64,000 bases of DNA from Nitrosopumilus sp. (GTDB lineage: Archaea; Thermoproteota; Nitrososphaeria; Nitrososphaerales; Nitrosopumilaceae): assembly GCF_025699255.1 (NCBI RefSeq), contig NZ_JAILWA010000005.1, positions 1 to 64,000 on the forward strand, given 5' to 3'. The notes beneath the pieces were generated by a model. It had not been told where the DNA came from. It saw only the letters and a list, made by a program, of their open reading frames with translations, and ran no database searches. The stretch's first letter is position 1. Each line of letters begins with the position of its first letter. Shown one piece after another: positions 7,428-16,257 of this stretch. The translations under genes and the position numbers were made by a program.

Positions 7428-8223
7428 TCACCCAACAATTGTAACAATTGAAAAAGTTATTGAAGAAACTCCTACAGTTAGAACTCTGGTTTTTTCTGAT
7501 GATATTATGCCTAATGTTCTTCCAGGACAATTTGCCATGGTTTGGATACCTGGAGTAAATGAATTACCGATGAGTATAATGATATCCAAAGAATCTGGTA
7601 AAGCTGCATTCACTGTTAGAAAACATGGGCCTTCATCTACTGGATTGTTTAACGTACCTGTGGGTGGACAAATTGGAATTAGAGGTCCTTATGGAAATTC
7701 ATTTGATGTAAAAGAAGGCAAAATATTGTTAGTTGGTGGTGGAACTGGACTTGTTCCTATGATGCGATTACTAACTTTTCTAAAACCTACTGATGATGTT
7801 ACTGTGTTAATGGGTGCAAAATCAAAAGATGAAGTTTTCTTTGAGGAATTAGCAAACGATCTTTTGAAAAATAATCCACATCGAGTGATAGTTTCTACTG
7901 ATGATGGTAGTTATGGTGAGAAAGGATTTGTCACTGATATGGTAGAAAAATTAGTTAATGAAACCCAATTTGACGCTGTGTATGTTTGTGGTCCTGAAAT
8001 CATGATGTATAAAACCGTGCAATCCGCTCATTCTAGAAATATTTTTGTTCAAGCCAGTCTTGAGAGGATGATGAAATGTGGGGTTGGTATCTGTGGTAGT
8101 TGCTGTGTAGGTGAGGATCTTGCATGCAGAGATGGAACTGTCTTTGACGGGGAACATTTGTCAACAAATAAGGAATTTGGTCATTTACATCGTAATAAGG
8201 CTGGAATTTTAGAAAATTACTAG
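7411..8223 (+). CDS. pyrK: Dihydroorotate dehydrogenase electron-transfer subunit
   Basis: A 270-residue ferredoxin-reductase-like subunit that passes electrons from PyrD's FMN to NAD+. It has an FAD domain (LPGQFAMVWIPG, PMSIMIS), an NAD domain with LLVGGGTGLVPMMRLL, and a C-terminal 2Fe-2S motif KCGVGICGSCCVGEDLACRDG. Start is TTG at 7411 inside the pyrD 3' end. The close overlap indicates coupled translation and a 1:1 complex. Confidence 0.92.
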   Translation: MQRNLNHPTIVTIEKVIEETPTVRTLVFSDDIMPNVLPGQFAMVWIPGVNELPMSIMISKESGKAAFTVRKHGPSSTGLFNVPVGGQIGIRGPYGNSFDVKEGKILLVGGGTGLVPMMRLLTFLKPTDDVTVLMGAKSKDEVFFEELANDLLKNNPHRVIVSTDDGSYGEKGFVTDMVEKLVNETQFDAVYVCGPEIMMYKTVQSAHSRNIFVQASLERMMKCGVGICGSCCVGEDLACRDGTVFDGEHLSTNKEFGHLHRNKAGILENY

Positions 8224-8265
8224 GTTTGACTAGCAAGGTTTAAAATAAATCAGAAAATTATTTCC

Positions 8266-9999
8266 GTGAAGGGTATGGGTCATCCAAAGATAGTCTTAAC
8301 GGCTGATAGAACATTAATGTCACCGTATAGGGGATTATCACTTGCAACGTTTTTTGGATGTGCTCCAGCACTTGACCCTCATAGAGATAAAAACAGTTTT
8401 TGGTACAAGATTCTTAAAAATCAGGTCACTCCAAAAGTTCTATTTGATTTCATTTGTAATTGGTCTCCTGATATTGATGGTGTTGCAAAATATGCTCCTT
8501 ATGGACTAAGAAAATTAGAAGCTGGTTTACTTCGAGATGGTTTTAGTAGACAAGATGTAGTTGTTGCTCATCCAAATCATATTGAAAAATTTATTGGACC
8601 TGAAACTCAGGTCATTGGAACTTATGAGATGGATCCTCTTGGTATGGGTCCAGTTACTATGACATTTACTTATGGTCGAAAACAAACATCTTATGATGAA
8701 TTTTACAATGCAGAACTACATCGTAGAATAAAAGCTGCAAAAGCAAGAACTGGAAGTAAAGCAAAAGTGATTTCTGGAGCATCTGGTACTTGGCAATATA
8801 ATTACGATCCTGAAAAGATTGAAGAATTTGGAATTTATGCAATTTTAGAAGGAGAACTTGGTGGCATTGCTCCTGAAATTGATGGACATGCAGGTCGCTT
8901 CTTTAATTATTTGATTAATGGAGATTTTGAAAATATGGATCCTTTCCGCAAAAGAAGTGACTTTAAAGTTAACATTAAAGAATTTGAAAGAAACGGCAAA
9001 AAACTTCATGGAAGATTTGTTAATTTTTGGGATAGACCAGAACTAGAAGAGATTCCTGATATTGTTGAACCAAGTATGCATGGAATGGTTGAAGTAATGA
9101 GAGGATGTGGTAGAGGTTGTAAATTCTGTGATGTCACATTAAGATCTTTAAGATATTATTCTCCAGAAAAAGTCAAAAAAGAAATTGAAGTTAACATTAA
9201 GAAAGGTGGTTCTAAATCTGCATGGATTCACAGTGATGATATTTTCGTTTATGGGATGGATCCTCGAACTGCAAAAGGAATGGAACCAAACAGAGAAGCA
9301 TTAGAAGAACTATTTACTGCAATCATGTCTACTGGAGTTGAACATACCAATCCAACTCACGGTACATTGGCAGGTGCCATTGCTGATGAAAAATTAATTC
9401 CTAATTTATCCAAAATTATGAAAGCTAGTCCTGATAATATGATTGGTATTCAAGCAGGATTTGAAACTGGAAGTCTTAGGCTAATCGGTAAATATGCAGA
9501 TAGAAAACTTGCACCATATGACCCATCTGAATGGCATTGGGTTGTAAAAGAAGGTGTCAAGACTTTGAATCAGGATTATTGGATTCCTGCATTTACATTA
9601 ATTATGGGACTTGATAACGATGAGACTCCTGAAGATTCTTGGGAAACTATACAACTACTTAGTGAGTTAGAACGTGAGCAACCTGATTCTATGTTTACTG
9701 CTACTGCATTGACATTTGTTCCAATTGGCTTACTTGAAAAATCTGACTTTTTCCACATTGGAAATGAAATGACTCCTGCACAACTTGGTGTTCTTTACAA
9801 AACATGGCAACACAATTTCAAATATGGTATTCAAAAATTCATGACTAAAACTGGTTCAAAAGGCCCACAAAGATACTTCTTTAATGCAATCGCAAGATCT
9901 CTTGGAGGTGTTCCTCTTGGTGCAATGGAAAAATATGCCCGCAGGAAGAGTAAGGAACACGAAAAAGTTATTGAGACTGTTAAAGCCAAATATTGGTAG
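8266..9999 (+). CDS. Archaeal B12-binding-type radical SAM protein (COG1032-like)
   Basis: A 577-residue protein beginning with KIVLTADRTLMSPYRGLSLATFFGCAP (short form: VLTADRTLMSPY) and an N-terminal region consistent with a cobalamin-binding-like fold. The radical SAM motif GCGRGCKFCDVT (CxxxCxxC) lies near residue 284, followed by a TIM-barrel-like region with IHSDDIFVYG and GIQAGFETGS. This is a conserved archaeal family; its substrate is not known to me. Thaumarchaeal lipid-modifying radical SAM enzymes share the overall architecture, but nothing here proves such a role. It stands alone, 42 nt after pyrK. Confidence 0.75.
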   Translation: MKGMGHPKIVLTADRTLMSPYRGLSLATFFGCAPALDPHRDKNSFWYKILKNQVTPKVLFDFICNWSPDIDGVAKYAPYGLRKLEAGLLRDGFSRQDVVVAHPNHIEKFIGPETQVIGTYEMDPLGMGPVTMTFTYGRKQTSYDEFYNAELHRRIKAAKARTGSKAKVISGASGTWQYNYDPEKIEEFGIYAILEGELGGIAPEIDGHAGRFFNYLINGDFENMDPFRKRSDFKVNIKEFERNGKKLHGRFVNFWDRPELEEIPDIVEPSMHGMVEVMRGCGRGCKFCDVTLRSLRYYSPEKVKKEIEVNIKKGGSKSAWIHSDDIFVYGMDPRTAKGMEPNREALEELFTAIMSTGVEHTNPTHGTLAGAIADEKLIPNLSKIMKASPDNMIGIQAGFETGSLRLIGKYADRKLAPYDPSEWHWVVKEGVKTLNQDYWIPAFTLIMGLDNDETPEDSWETIQLLSELEREQPDSMFTATALTFVPIGLLEKSDFFHIGNEMTPAQLGVLYKTWQHNFKYGIQKFMTKTGSKGPQRYFFNAIARSLGGVPLGAMEKYARRKSKEHEKVIETVKAKYW

Positions 10000-10039
10000 T
10001 TATCCAAATACATAAATTCACTAATTCTTATTTTATAAC

Positions 10040-10222
10040 ATGGCAACACACGGTTCACTTACCAAAGCTGGTAAAGTAAGAGGACAAACACCAAAGGTTG
10101 AAGGTAGAAAAATTGTAGGCACTAGTTCTAGTGTTGGAAACAAAAGTAACTTCAAGAAAAGATTTGTTTTAGGCAGATTTCCTGGTCAAAATAAACCTGG
10201 ACAAAGAAGAAAGAGACGATAG
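10040..10222 (+). CDS. rps30e: Ribosomal protein S30e
   Basis: A 60-residue basic protein starting MATHGSLTKAGKVRGQTPK, the characteristic S30e N-terminus, with a GRFPGQNKPGQRRKRR tail. It is a small-subunit ribosomal protein of Archaea and Eukarya. The TATA-like TTTTATAA immediately before the ATG suggests a very short or absent leader. Confidence 0.93.
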   Translation: MATHGSLTKAGKVRGQTPKVEGRKIVGTSSSVGNKSNFKKRFVLGRFPGQNKPGQRRKRR

Positions 10223-10273
10223 TCCATTTTCTAAAATTTTATCATCTTACGATCATTTTCTAAAACAATAACC

Positions 10274-10304
10274 TTATAAAGTACTGGTACCGTACTATAC
10301 GGTA
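10274..10304 (+). promoter_or_regulatory. radA promoter: TATA box plus inverted repeat at the start site
   Basis: TTATAAA (10274-10280) lies about 26 bp before the ATG at 10304, indicating leaderless transcription. Between them TACCGTA-CTA-TACGGTA (10288-10304) is a perfect 7-3-7 palindrome overlapping the start codon. A repressor bound there would block initiation. Confidence 0.6.
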
Positions 10305-11503
10305 TGGTAGAAGATTTAAGATTAGATAGTTTAGAGGGCGTAGGTCCTGTAACTACAAGAAAATTATCCGATGCAGGTGTCCACAACGTCATGGATCTCA
10401 TCGTTAGAGGTCCTGTTGAAATTGCAGAAATTACTGGAATGGAAAAGGATACTGCTGAAAAAATTGTCAATAAAGCCAGACAACATCTAGTTGAAGGTGG
10501 ATTAATAGCTAAAGATTTTGTTAGTGCAAGTGAGATTTACAAATACAGACAAAGCATTGGCAAAATTACAACTGGTACAAACTGTCTTGATACTTTGTTT
10601 GATGGTGGTTTAGAAACACAAGCATTAACAGAAGTATATGGAGAGTTTGGTTGTGGTAAAACACAATTTGCACATACCATGTCAGTAATGGTTCAAAAAA
10701 GTAAAGAAGAAGGTGGTCTTGAAGGCTCTGTTTTGTATATTGATACTGAAAATACTTTCAGACCTGAAAGAATTGTAGCAATTGCACAAGCTCATGAGAT
10801 GGATCCTGAGAAAGTTTTGGATAACATAATAGTAGCACGTGCATACAACAGTGCACATCAAGTACTAATTTTAGAAGAAGCTGGTCCTGTAATTGAAGAA
10901 AACAATGTTAAACTAATTGTGGCAGATTCTGCAGTTGGATTGTTTCGTGCTGAATATCTAGGTAGAGGAACATTGTCTGTTAGACAACAAAAATTAAATC
11001 ACTTTGTACATTTGTTGTCAAGAATTGCAGAAACATACAATTGTGCTGCAATTGCAACCAATCAAGTTATGGCATCTCCTGATGTTTTCTTTGGAGATCC
11101 AACTCGACCAATTGGTGGAAATGTGGTTGCACATACCAGCACTTACAGAATCTACTTTAAGAAATCAGGTAAGAAACGAATCGCTAGAATGGTAGATAGT
11201 CCTCATCACCCTGAAGAGGAAGTGATCTTTGCTCTTGGTGAAGCAGGTATTATGGATCCTGAAGAAGCTGAGAAAAAGACAAAAAAGACTACTAAAAAAG
11301 CAGCAGCCAAAAAAACTACTAAAAAAACCAAAGAGGCTGAGGTAGAGGCTACAGTAGAAACACCTGAGGTAGAGGCTACAGTAGAAACATCTGAGGTAGA
11401 GGCTACAGTAGAAACACCTGAGGTAGAGGCTACAGTAGAAACACCTGAGGTAGAGGCTACAGTAGAAACAGAATCTGATGATTTGGATCCTGTAGAAGAG
11501 TAA
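10304..11503 (+). CDS. radA: DNA repair and recombination protein RadA
   Basis: The archaeal RecA/Rad51 homologue, which forms ATP-dependent filaments on ssDNA for strand exchange. The N-terminal helix-hairpin-helix domain (LEGVGPVTTRKLSDAGV) is followed by Walker A GEFGCGKTQ and a RecA core ending near residue 320. L2-region features (PIGGNVVAHTSTYRIYFKKSG) are intact. About 70 extra residues follow: a Lys-rich KKTTKKAAAKKTTKKTK stretch, then five EVEATVETP repeats and an acidic end. RadA is normally ~320 residues, so the tail is unusual. Confidence 0.95.
   Translation: MVEDLRLDSLEGVGPVTTRKLSDAGVHNVMDLIVRGPVEIAEITGMEKDTAEKIVNKARQHLVEGGLIAKDFVSASEIYKYRQSIGKITTGTNCLDTLFDGGLETQALTEVYGEFGCGKTQFAHTMSVMVQKSKEEGGLEGSVLYIDTENTFRPERIVAIAQAHEMDPEKVLDNIIVARAYNSAHQVLILEEAGPVIEENNVKLIVADSAVGLFRAEYLGRGTLSVRQQKLNHFVHLLSRIAETYNCAAIATNQVMASPDVFFGDPTRPIGGNVVAHTSTYRIYFKKSGKKRIARMVDSPHHPEEEVIFALGEAGIMDPEEAEKKTKKTTKKAAAKKTTKKTKEAEVEATVETPEVEATVETSEVEATVETPEVEATVETPEVEATVETESDDLDPVEE
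11339..11473 (+). repeat. 27-nt tandem repeat in the radA 3' end (5 copies)
   Basis: Five near-identical 27-nt units encode EVEATVETP (one copy ETS). They are in frame and sit after a Lys-rich linker. Copy number could vary between strains by slippage. Confidence 0.92.
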
Positions 11504-11571
11504 CCACTCTTTTTCCCACTTTTTCTATTTTACTTAAATTATAAAATATCCTTTTTGTTAATCCCTATATC

Positions 11572-12642
11572 ATGACAGATCTGTATAGGTTACTTCCAGA
11601 AGAAATGGAAGAACTTGTAATTGGTATGGGTTATCCCAGATATCGAGCAGATCAAATCTTACTTCCACTATATTACAAATTCCCAAAAGATCTTAATGAT
11701 ATTCCTCAACTCCCAAAAAAACTTAGAGAAGAATTAACTGAAGCAGGTTATACAATTGGTTCAGCAAAAGAAACTCATAGAGTTGTAAGTGATGATGGAG
11801 ATACAACAAAACTATTACTTAATTTATCAAATAATAATTCTGTAGAAACTGTTCTAATGCAATATGATCCAAAAAAGATTGGAGGCCACCCAAGATCTAC
11901 AATATGTGTTTCTACTCAAATTGGATGTGCAATGGGTTGTGTATTTTGTGCAACAGGACAAATGGGATTTGAAACAAATCTAAAAGCAGAACATATAATA
12001 TCACAAGTAATTCATTTTGCAAAACTCCTTGAACAAAGAGGAGAACATGTTACCAATTTGGTTTTCATGGGGATGGGAGAACCAATGGCTAATTATGATG
12101 AAATGATTCGAGCTGTTAAAATTCTAACACATGATAGAGGATTTGGTTTAGGTCAAAGACACATCACAATTTCTACAATTGGAATAAAATCTGGAATTGA
12201 AAAACTTGCAGACGAAAATCTTCAGATTGGTTTAGCCATTTCACTTCATGCTCCAAATAACACATTACGAAAAAAATTAGTACCTACTGCCACACCAAAT
12301 TCAGTAGAAGAAATTATTGAATTAGGGAGAAATTATTTCAAAAAAACTGGTCGTCGTGTAACATTTGAATATGCTCTTATGGCGGGAATCAATGATTCTC
12401 CTGAAATTGCAACAGAATTGGCTACCTTGTTGAAAGGCAATGGTTCTCATGTGAATTTAATTCCGATAAACCCAACAGCTGGTGATTTCCAACGTCCATC
12501 CGAGACAAATGTGCTTGAATTTGAACGAATTTTATCTAGAGCAGGAATCAACTGTACAATCAGAATTGAAAAAGGTACTGAAATTTCAGCAGCATGTGGT
12601 CAACTTAGAACCGATCTAATTAGCCAAAAATCTCCAAAATGA
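11572..12642 (+). CDS. rlmN: RlmN-type 23S rRNA/tRNA adenine C2-methyltransferase
   Basis: A 356-residue radical SAM methyltransferase of the RlmN/Cfr family, expected to methylate C2 of adenine in 23S rRNA (A2503 in E. coli numbering) and perhaps tRNA. The cluster motif CAMGCVFCATG is clear, as are MGMGEPMANYDEM, ISTIGI, LAISLHAPNN and the C-terminal catalytic Cys in AACGQL. The family is mainly bacterial but has some archaeal members, so ancient transfer is possible. It is flanked by informational genes. Confidence 0.9.
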   Translation: MTDLYRLLPEEMEELVIGMGYPRYRADQILLPLYYKFPKDLNDIPQLPKKLREELTEAGYTIGSAKETHRVVSDDGDTTKLLLNLSNNNSVETVLMQYDPKKIGGHPRSTICVSTQIGCAMGCVFCATGQMGFETNLKAEHIISQVIHFAKLLEQRGEHVTNLVFMGMGEPMANYDEMIRAVKILTHDRGFGLGQRHITISTIGIKSGIEKLADENLQIGLAISLHAPNNTLRKKLVPTATPNSVEEIIELGRNYFKKTGRRVTFEYALMAGINDSPEIATELATLLKGNGSHVNLIPINPTAGDFQRPSETNVLEFERILSRAGINCTIRIEKGTEISAACGQLRTDLISQKSPK

Positions 12643-12685
12643 TGTTCTAAGTCTTAAAATAGGGCTTTCGAAGGTTTTACACTAA

Positions 12686-12985
12686 ATGGCAACTAAGAAA
12701 TCCCATGGTCGTTCACATGGATTTAAGCATAAATCTAGATCCGTAATGAAGAAAAAGGCACCGCGAGGAGTCTCATTCCTATTGCGTGAATACCAAGAAG
12801 GTCAACAAGCACTTGTCATTATTGATCCAAGACAGCATAAAGGATTACCACATAGAAGATACCATGGAAAAGTTGGTGTTATTACAAATGTTGGTAGACG
12901 AGCAATCACACTAGATGTAAAATTAGGTGAGAAATCGAAAACCTTAATCACTAGATTGGATCACATTAAACCATTCGGTGTATAA
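12686..12985 (+). CDS. rpl21e: Ribosomal protein L21e
   Basis: A 99-residue large-subunit protein with the family layout KSHGRSHGFKHKSRSVMKKK, YHGKVGVITNVGRRAITLDV and LITRLDHIKP. It begins the conserved archaeal cluster L21e-rpoF-DUF655-rsmA. The rpoF ATG follows its stop after one base. Confidence 0.95.
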   Translation: MATKKSHGRSHGFKHKSRSVMKKKAPRGVSFLLREYQEGQQALVIIDPRQHKGLPHRRYHGKVGVITNVGRRAITLDVKLGEKSKTLITRLDHIKPFGV

Positions 12986-12986
12986 T

Positions 12987-13313
12987 ATGGAAGAAGTAAA
13001 AAAGAAACAAGCTATTTCTCTTTCAGAGGTAAAAGAAATTTTAGGTAAAGTTGATGTTGAAGAAATGGATCAAATTCAACGTTGGACCTATGATTATGTT
13101 TCAAAATTTGTATCAACAGAACCTAAAGATGCAAAAGAAATGAAAAAACAATTAATCAAAGAATGTGAGTTAACAGAAGATGAAGCTGTTGAGATAGTTA
13201 ACATTAGACCTACAAGTTTAGCTGAATTACGCTCCTTCACTTTCGGTTGGAAAAAATTAATTCTCGCAGAAACATTGGAAAAAATGCTCAAAATAATTAA
13301 GGAGCATTCGTAA
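12987..13313 (+). CDS. rpoF: RNA polymerase subunit Rpo4/RpoF (Rpb4-like)
   Basis: A 108-residue Rpb4 homologue that pairs with Rpo7 to form the polymerase stalk. Seen features are EEMDQIQRWTYDYVSKF and DEAVEIVNIRPTSLAELRSF, typical of the HRDC-like fold. I choose the ATG at 12987, one base after the rpl21e stop, over the in-frame GTG at 12978, which lies within rpl21e. Confidence 0.92.
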   Translation: MEEVKKKQAISLSEVKEILGKVDVEEMDQIQRWTYDYVSKFVSTEPKDAKEMKKQLIKECELTEDEAVEIVNIRPTSLAELRSFTFGWKKLILAETLEKMLKIIKEHS

Positions 13314-13334
13314 GTTCTTTAGGAGCATTCTATT

Positions 13335-13901
13335 TTGTATAGGGCACAACCCCCACCTAGAAAGTATGAAGAGTATGCGTATGTTTTAGATTTTAATCCT
13401 CGAGGAAAATCCTCTACAGTTAGAGGAAGAGATGGAATAATAATTACTGCCATTGGAGAAGATAGATTAACTATTTTAGAAATTCTTGGAATTCCAAACT
13501 CTACATTTGAGATTGGAGAAAAAATTTACATTGGTAAAGAAGGACGAACCAAAGTTTTGTCTGTTTTAGGAAAAATGGATTATGATCGAATTTCTTCATC
13601 TGCTCAAAGTGAACTTGATAATGTTGTAGAAAAAATTGTCACAGACAATGAAGAAAAATTTGTTACATATCTAAACAATGCACAACCACTGACTCCTAGG
13701 ATTCATGCACTTGAATTAATTCCTGGAATTGGAAAAACATACATGAAAACTATGCTTGAAGAAAGAGAAAAACAAAAGTTTGAAAGCTATCAAGATTTAC
13801 AAGAACGTGTTGGGTTTAAGGAACCAATAAAACATATTTCAGAACGTATAATGGATGAAATAACTGGCGAAAGCCGTATGAATCTCTTTGTTAAGAGATG
13901 A
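13335..13901 (+). CDS. DUF655 protein (OB-like and helix-hairpin-helix)
   Basis: A 188-residue member of the archaeal DUF655 family. The N-terminal part (YAYVLDFNPRGKS to EKIYIGK) fits an OB-like nucleic-acid fold. The C-terminal part has the hairpin LELIPGIGKTYMKTML. Start is TTG at 13335. In many archaea the gene sits between rpoF and rsmA, as here, suggesting a link to transcription or ribosome assembly. Biochemical function is unknown. It overlaps rsmA by 4 nt. Confidence 0.85.
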   Translation: MYRAQPPPRKYEEYAYVLDFNPRGKSSTVRGRDGIIITAIGEDRLTILEILGIPNSTFEIGEKIYIGKEGRTKVLSVLGKMDYDRISSSAQSELDNVVEKIVTDNEEKFVTYLNNAQPLTPRIHALELIPGIGKTYMKTMLEEREKQKFESYQDLQERVGFKEPIKHISERIMDEITGESRMNLFVKR

Positions 13902-14605
13902 TAAAACGAAAACGATTAGGACAACACTTTCTAAAATCTGATTCTATAGCTAAATTCATAGTATCTGAGGCCAATATTTCAAAAAATGATGTTGTTTTTG
14001 AAGTTGGAATTGGACAGGGAATTTTAACTCCCTTACTGTGTAAAAATGCTAAAAAAGTAATTTCTGTAGATTTAGATGAATCTTTAGTAAAAAATGCAAA
14101 ATCCAAGTATTCTGAAATTGAGAATCTTGTTTTGAAGTCTGGTGATGGTTTTAAGAAAAAAGACATTTTCACCATTTTTGTATCTAATCTTCCTTATTCT
14201 AGGAGTAGGGATGCAATTGAATGGTTAGCGAGAACTTCTTTTTCTCATGGTGTAATAATGGTTCAAAAAGAATTTGCAGAGAAACTTCTTACTACGTCAT
14301 CAAAGACTAGAAAAGCTATAAGCATTATTGCAACACATGGGTTTGAAATTACTTTTTTATCTAAAGTTGGAAAAAATAATTTTTCCCCTCCTCCAAAAGT
14401 AGATTCTGTACTTCTTAAAATAGTCAAAAAAAATAATATGACTAAAGATCTTGTTCAAACAATAAATAAAATTTTTTCATATAGACGAAAAACTGTAAAA
14501 AATATTTTAAAACAATTCAATAAAGAAACTCTAATAGATAAACGAGTAGATGATCTTTCTGGAGACGAAATAATAAATCTTGCAAACAAAATACTTGAAA
14601 AATGA
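13898..14605 (+). CDS. rsmA: 16S rRNA dimethyladenosine transferase RsmA/KsgA/Dim1
   Basis: A 235-residue SAM enzyme that dimethylates two adjacent adenosines near the 3' end of 16S rRNA. It has KRLGQHFLKS at the N-terminus, VFEVGIGQGILT (SAM motif), the catalytic NLPYS and a C-terminal helical domain with FSYRRKTVKNIL. Slightly shorter than bacterial KsgA. Coupled to DUF655 upstream and overlapping the HemK-like gene downstream. Confidence 0.92.
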   Translation: MIKRKRLGQHFLKSDSIAKFIVSEANISKNDVVFEVGIGQGILTPLLCKNAKKVISVDLDESLVKNAKSKYSEIENLVLKSGDGFKKKDIFTIFVSNLPYSRSRDAIEWLARTSFSHGVIMVQKEFAEKLLTTSSKTRKAISIIATHGFEITFLSKVGKNNFSPPPKVDSVLLKIVKKNNMTKDLVQTINKIFSYRRKTVKNILKQFNKETLIDKRVDDLSGDEIINLANKILEK

Positions 14606-15113
14606 TGAATATCCTCCATCTGAGGATACATTTTTTATTGCTGAAAATATTGAAAATGAAAAAGGTCGCTTTGCTTTAGATGTTGGGAGTGGTTCAGGAT
14701 ATTTGACAAATTTACTTTCTGAGAATTTCTTTTATGTTGTAGGAACTGATGTTAATTTTGATGTGCTAAAAAATCAAACTTACAAAACTGAAAATATAGT
14801 TTGTTGCAATGGTTCGGATGCATTAAAAATTAAATTTGATTTTATTGTATGTAATTTACCATATCTTGCAACTGACGAAATTATAGATATTGCAACAGAT
14901 GGAGGTGCAGAAGGATTTGAAATTCCTAAAAAAATATTTGATTCTGTAATTTGTAATTTAACTGAGGATGGAAAATTTATTTTTATCACTTCGTCTTTGT
15001 CTAACTATCAAAAATTGATAGAATATGCTCAAAAATTAGGTTTGAAAGCAAGAATTTTGGCAAAAAAGAAACTATTTTTTGAAGAGTTAATTCTAGTCGA
15101 AACTACTAGGTGA
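14595..15113 (+). CDS. HemK/Mtq2-like N5-glutamine methyltransferase
   Basis: A ~172-residue SAM methyltransferase with PPSEDTFFIAEN, ALDVGSGSGYLT and the catalytic NLPY motif of HemK-family enzymes. Archaeal and eukaryal Mtq2-type members methylate the GGQ glutamine of release factor aRF1. The start is uncertain: TTG 14595 or TTG 14580, both overlapping rsmA. The first places the YPPSEDT motif close to the N-terminus, as in relatives. Confidence 0.82.
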   Translation: MKNDEYPPSEDTFFIAENIENEKGRFALDVGSGSGYLTNLLSENFFYVVGTDVNFDVLKNQTYKTENIVCCNGSDALKIKFDFIVCNLPYLATDEIIDIATDGGAEGFEIPKKIFDSVICNLTEDGKFIFITSSLSNYQKLIEYAQKLGLKARILAKKKLFFEELILVETTR

Positions 15114-16166
15114 TTATTTTCTTAATTTTTCTTTAGCATATGTGATAATTGCATCTGTCATTTGTGTAGTTGACGCATTTCCACCAATATCCCATGTCAC
15201 TGCTTTTCCCTCATTGATTACTTGTTCTGTTGCAGCAAATATTGCATCTCTGACATCTCTTTCACCCATATAGTCTGCCATCCAAGCTCCTGACAAGACA
15301 GTTGCAGTTGGATTTACTTTATTTTGCCCTGCAAATTGTGGAGCACTTCCATGTGCAGCTTCAAACATTGCATAATTATCACCTATGTTTGCAGAATAAA
15401 TTAATCCAATTGATCCTACAAGAGCTGATGCTAATTCTGAAATAATATCCATAAACAAATTTGTACTAACTAATACTGAATTATTAAATTGCTCAGTTGC
15501 AATAACCATCTGTTGTGCCATGTTGTCGATGTAAATTTCAGATAGCTCAATTCCGGTTCCTTCTACTGCCTTTTGCGCTTCATCCCAAAATATTCCATCT
15601 GTTTGCTTTAGGATATTTCTTTTTGTAACTGCAACCATTTTTTTCATATTAAATTTATTTGCCCAATCTACTGATGAATCCAGCAATCTTCTACTGCCTT
15701 GTCTTGTAATCTTTCTAATTGCAATTGCTGCATCATCTGTAATTTTTGCTTCAACTCCTGTATAGAGACCTTCAGTAGCTTCTCTAAAACACACACAGTC
15801 TAATTTTCTATCCGGTGTTAATCTATCATATGTTTTGGTTGGTCTAATATTTGCATAAAGATCAAATTTTTGTCTTAATGTAACTGCCACACTTCTGGGT
15901 GCTCCTGGAACTGGGATTGTAGTAGTTGGACCTTTAAAACAACAATCTGATTCCTCTAATGTTTTCATAGTTGCATCAGGAATGTATGATGCATCTTTTC
16001 TACCATTTTTGTCCCATTGTTCTGAACCTGCTTCACAAAGAACTAATTCTGATTGAAAATTGCATTCCTTAAGGACTTTGAGCATTGAATCCACAACTTC
16101 AGGTCCAATACCGTCTCCTTTCATCACAGCAGCTTTTTTACTCAAAACTGCATGAATTTGAGACAT
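15114..16166 (-). CDS. Isocitrate/isopropylmalate dehydrogenase family, probably isocitrate dehydrogenase
   Basis: A 350-residue beta-decarboxylating dehydrogenase. Seen are GDGIGPEVVDSM, the substrate-loop FREATEGLYTGVEAKI, the catalytic Tyr/Lys region, DNMAQQMV and AAHGSAPQFAGQNKVNP. The loop resembles isocitrate dehydrogenases (RENTEGLYSG) more than isopropylmalate enzymes, so isocitrate to 2-oxoglutarate is most likely. Homoisocitrate dehydrogenase is not excluded. No leucine genes are adjacent. It is convergent with the HemK-like gene. Confidence 0.78.
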   Translation of the reverse strand: MSQIHAVLSKKAAVMKGDGIGPEVVDSMLKVLKECNFQSELVLCEAGSEQWDKNGRKDASYIPDATMKTLEESDCCFKGPTTTIPVPGAPRSVAVTLRQKFDLYANIRPTKTYDRLTPDRKLDCVCFREATEGLYTGVEAKITDDAAIAIRKITRQGSRRLLDSSVDWANKFNMKKMVAVTKRNILKQTDGIFWDEAQKAVEGTGIELSEIYIDNMAQQMVIATEQFNNSVLVSTNLFMDIISELASALVGSIGLIYSANIGDNYAMFEAAHGSAPQFAGQNKVNPTATVLSGAWMADYMGERDVRDAIFAATEQVINEGKAVTWDIGGNASTTQMTDAIITYAKEKLRK

Positions 16167-16257
16167 TTATTATTTAATTCTACCTTGAATCTAAGAAATC
16201 TTTTTACATATTTTCTATAGTGATGATTTAATACCTAATTTGTTAACTAGTTACTAA

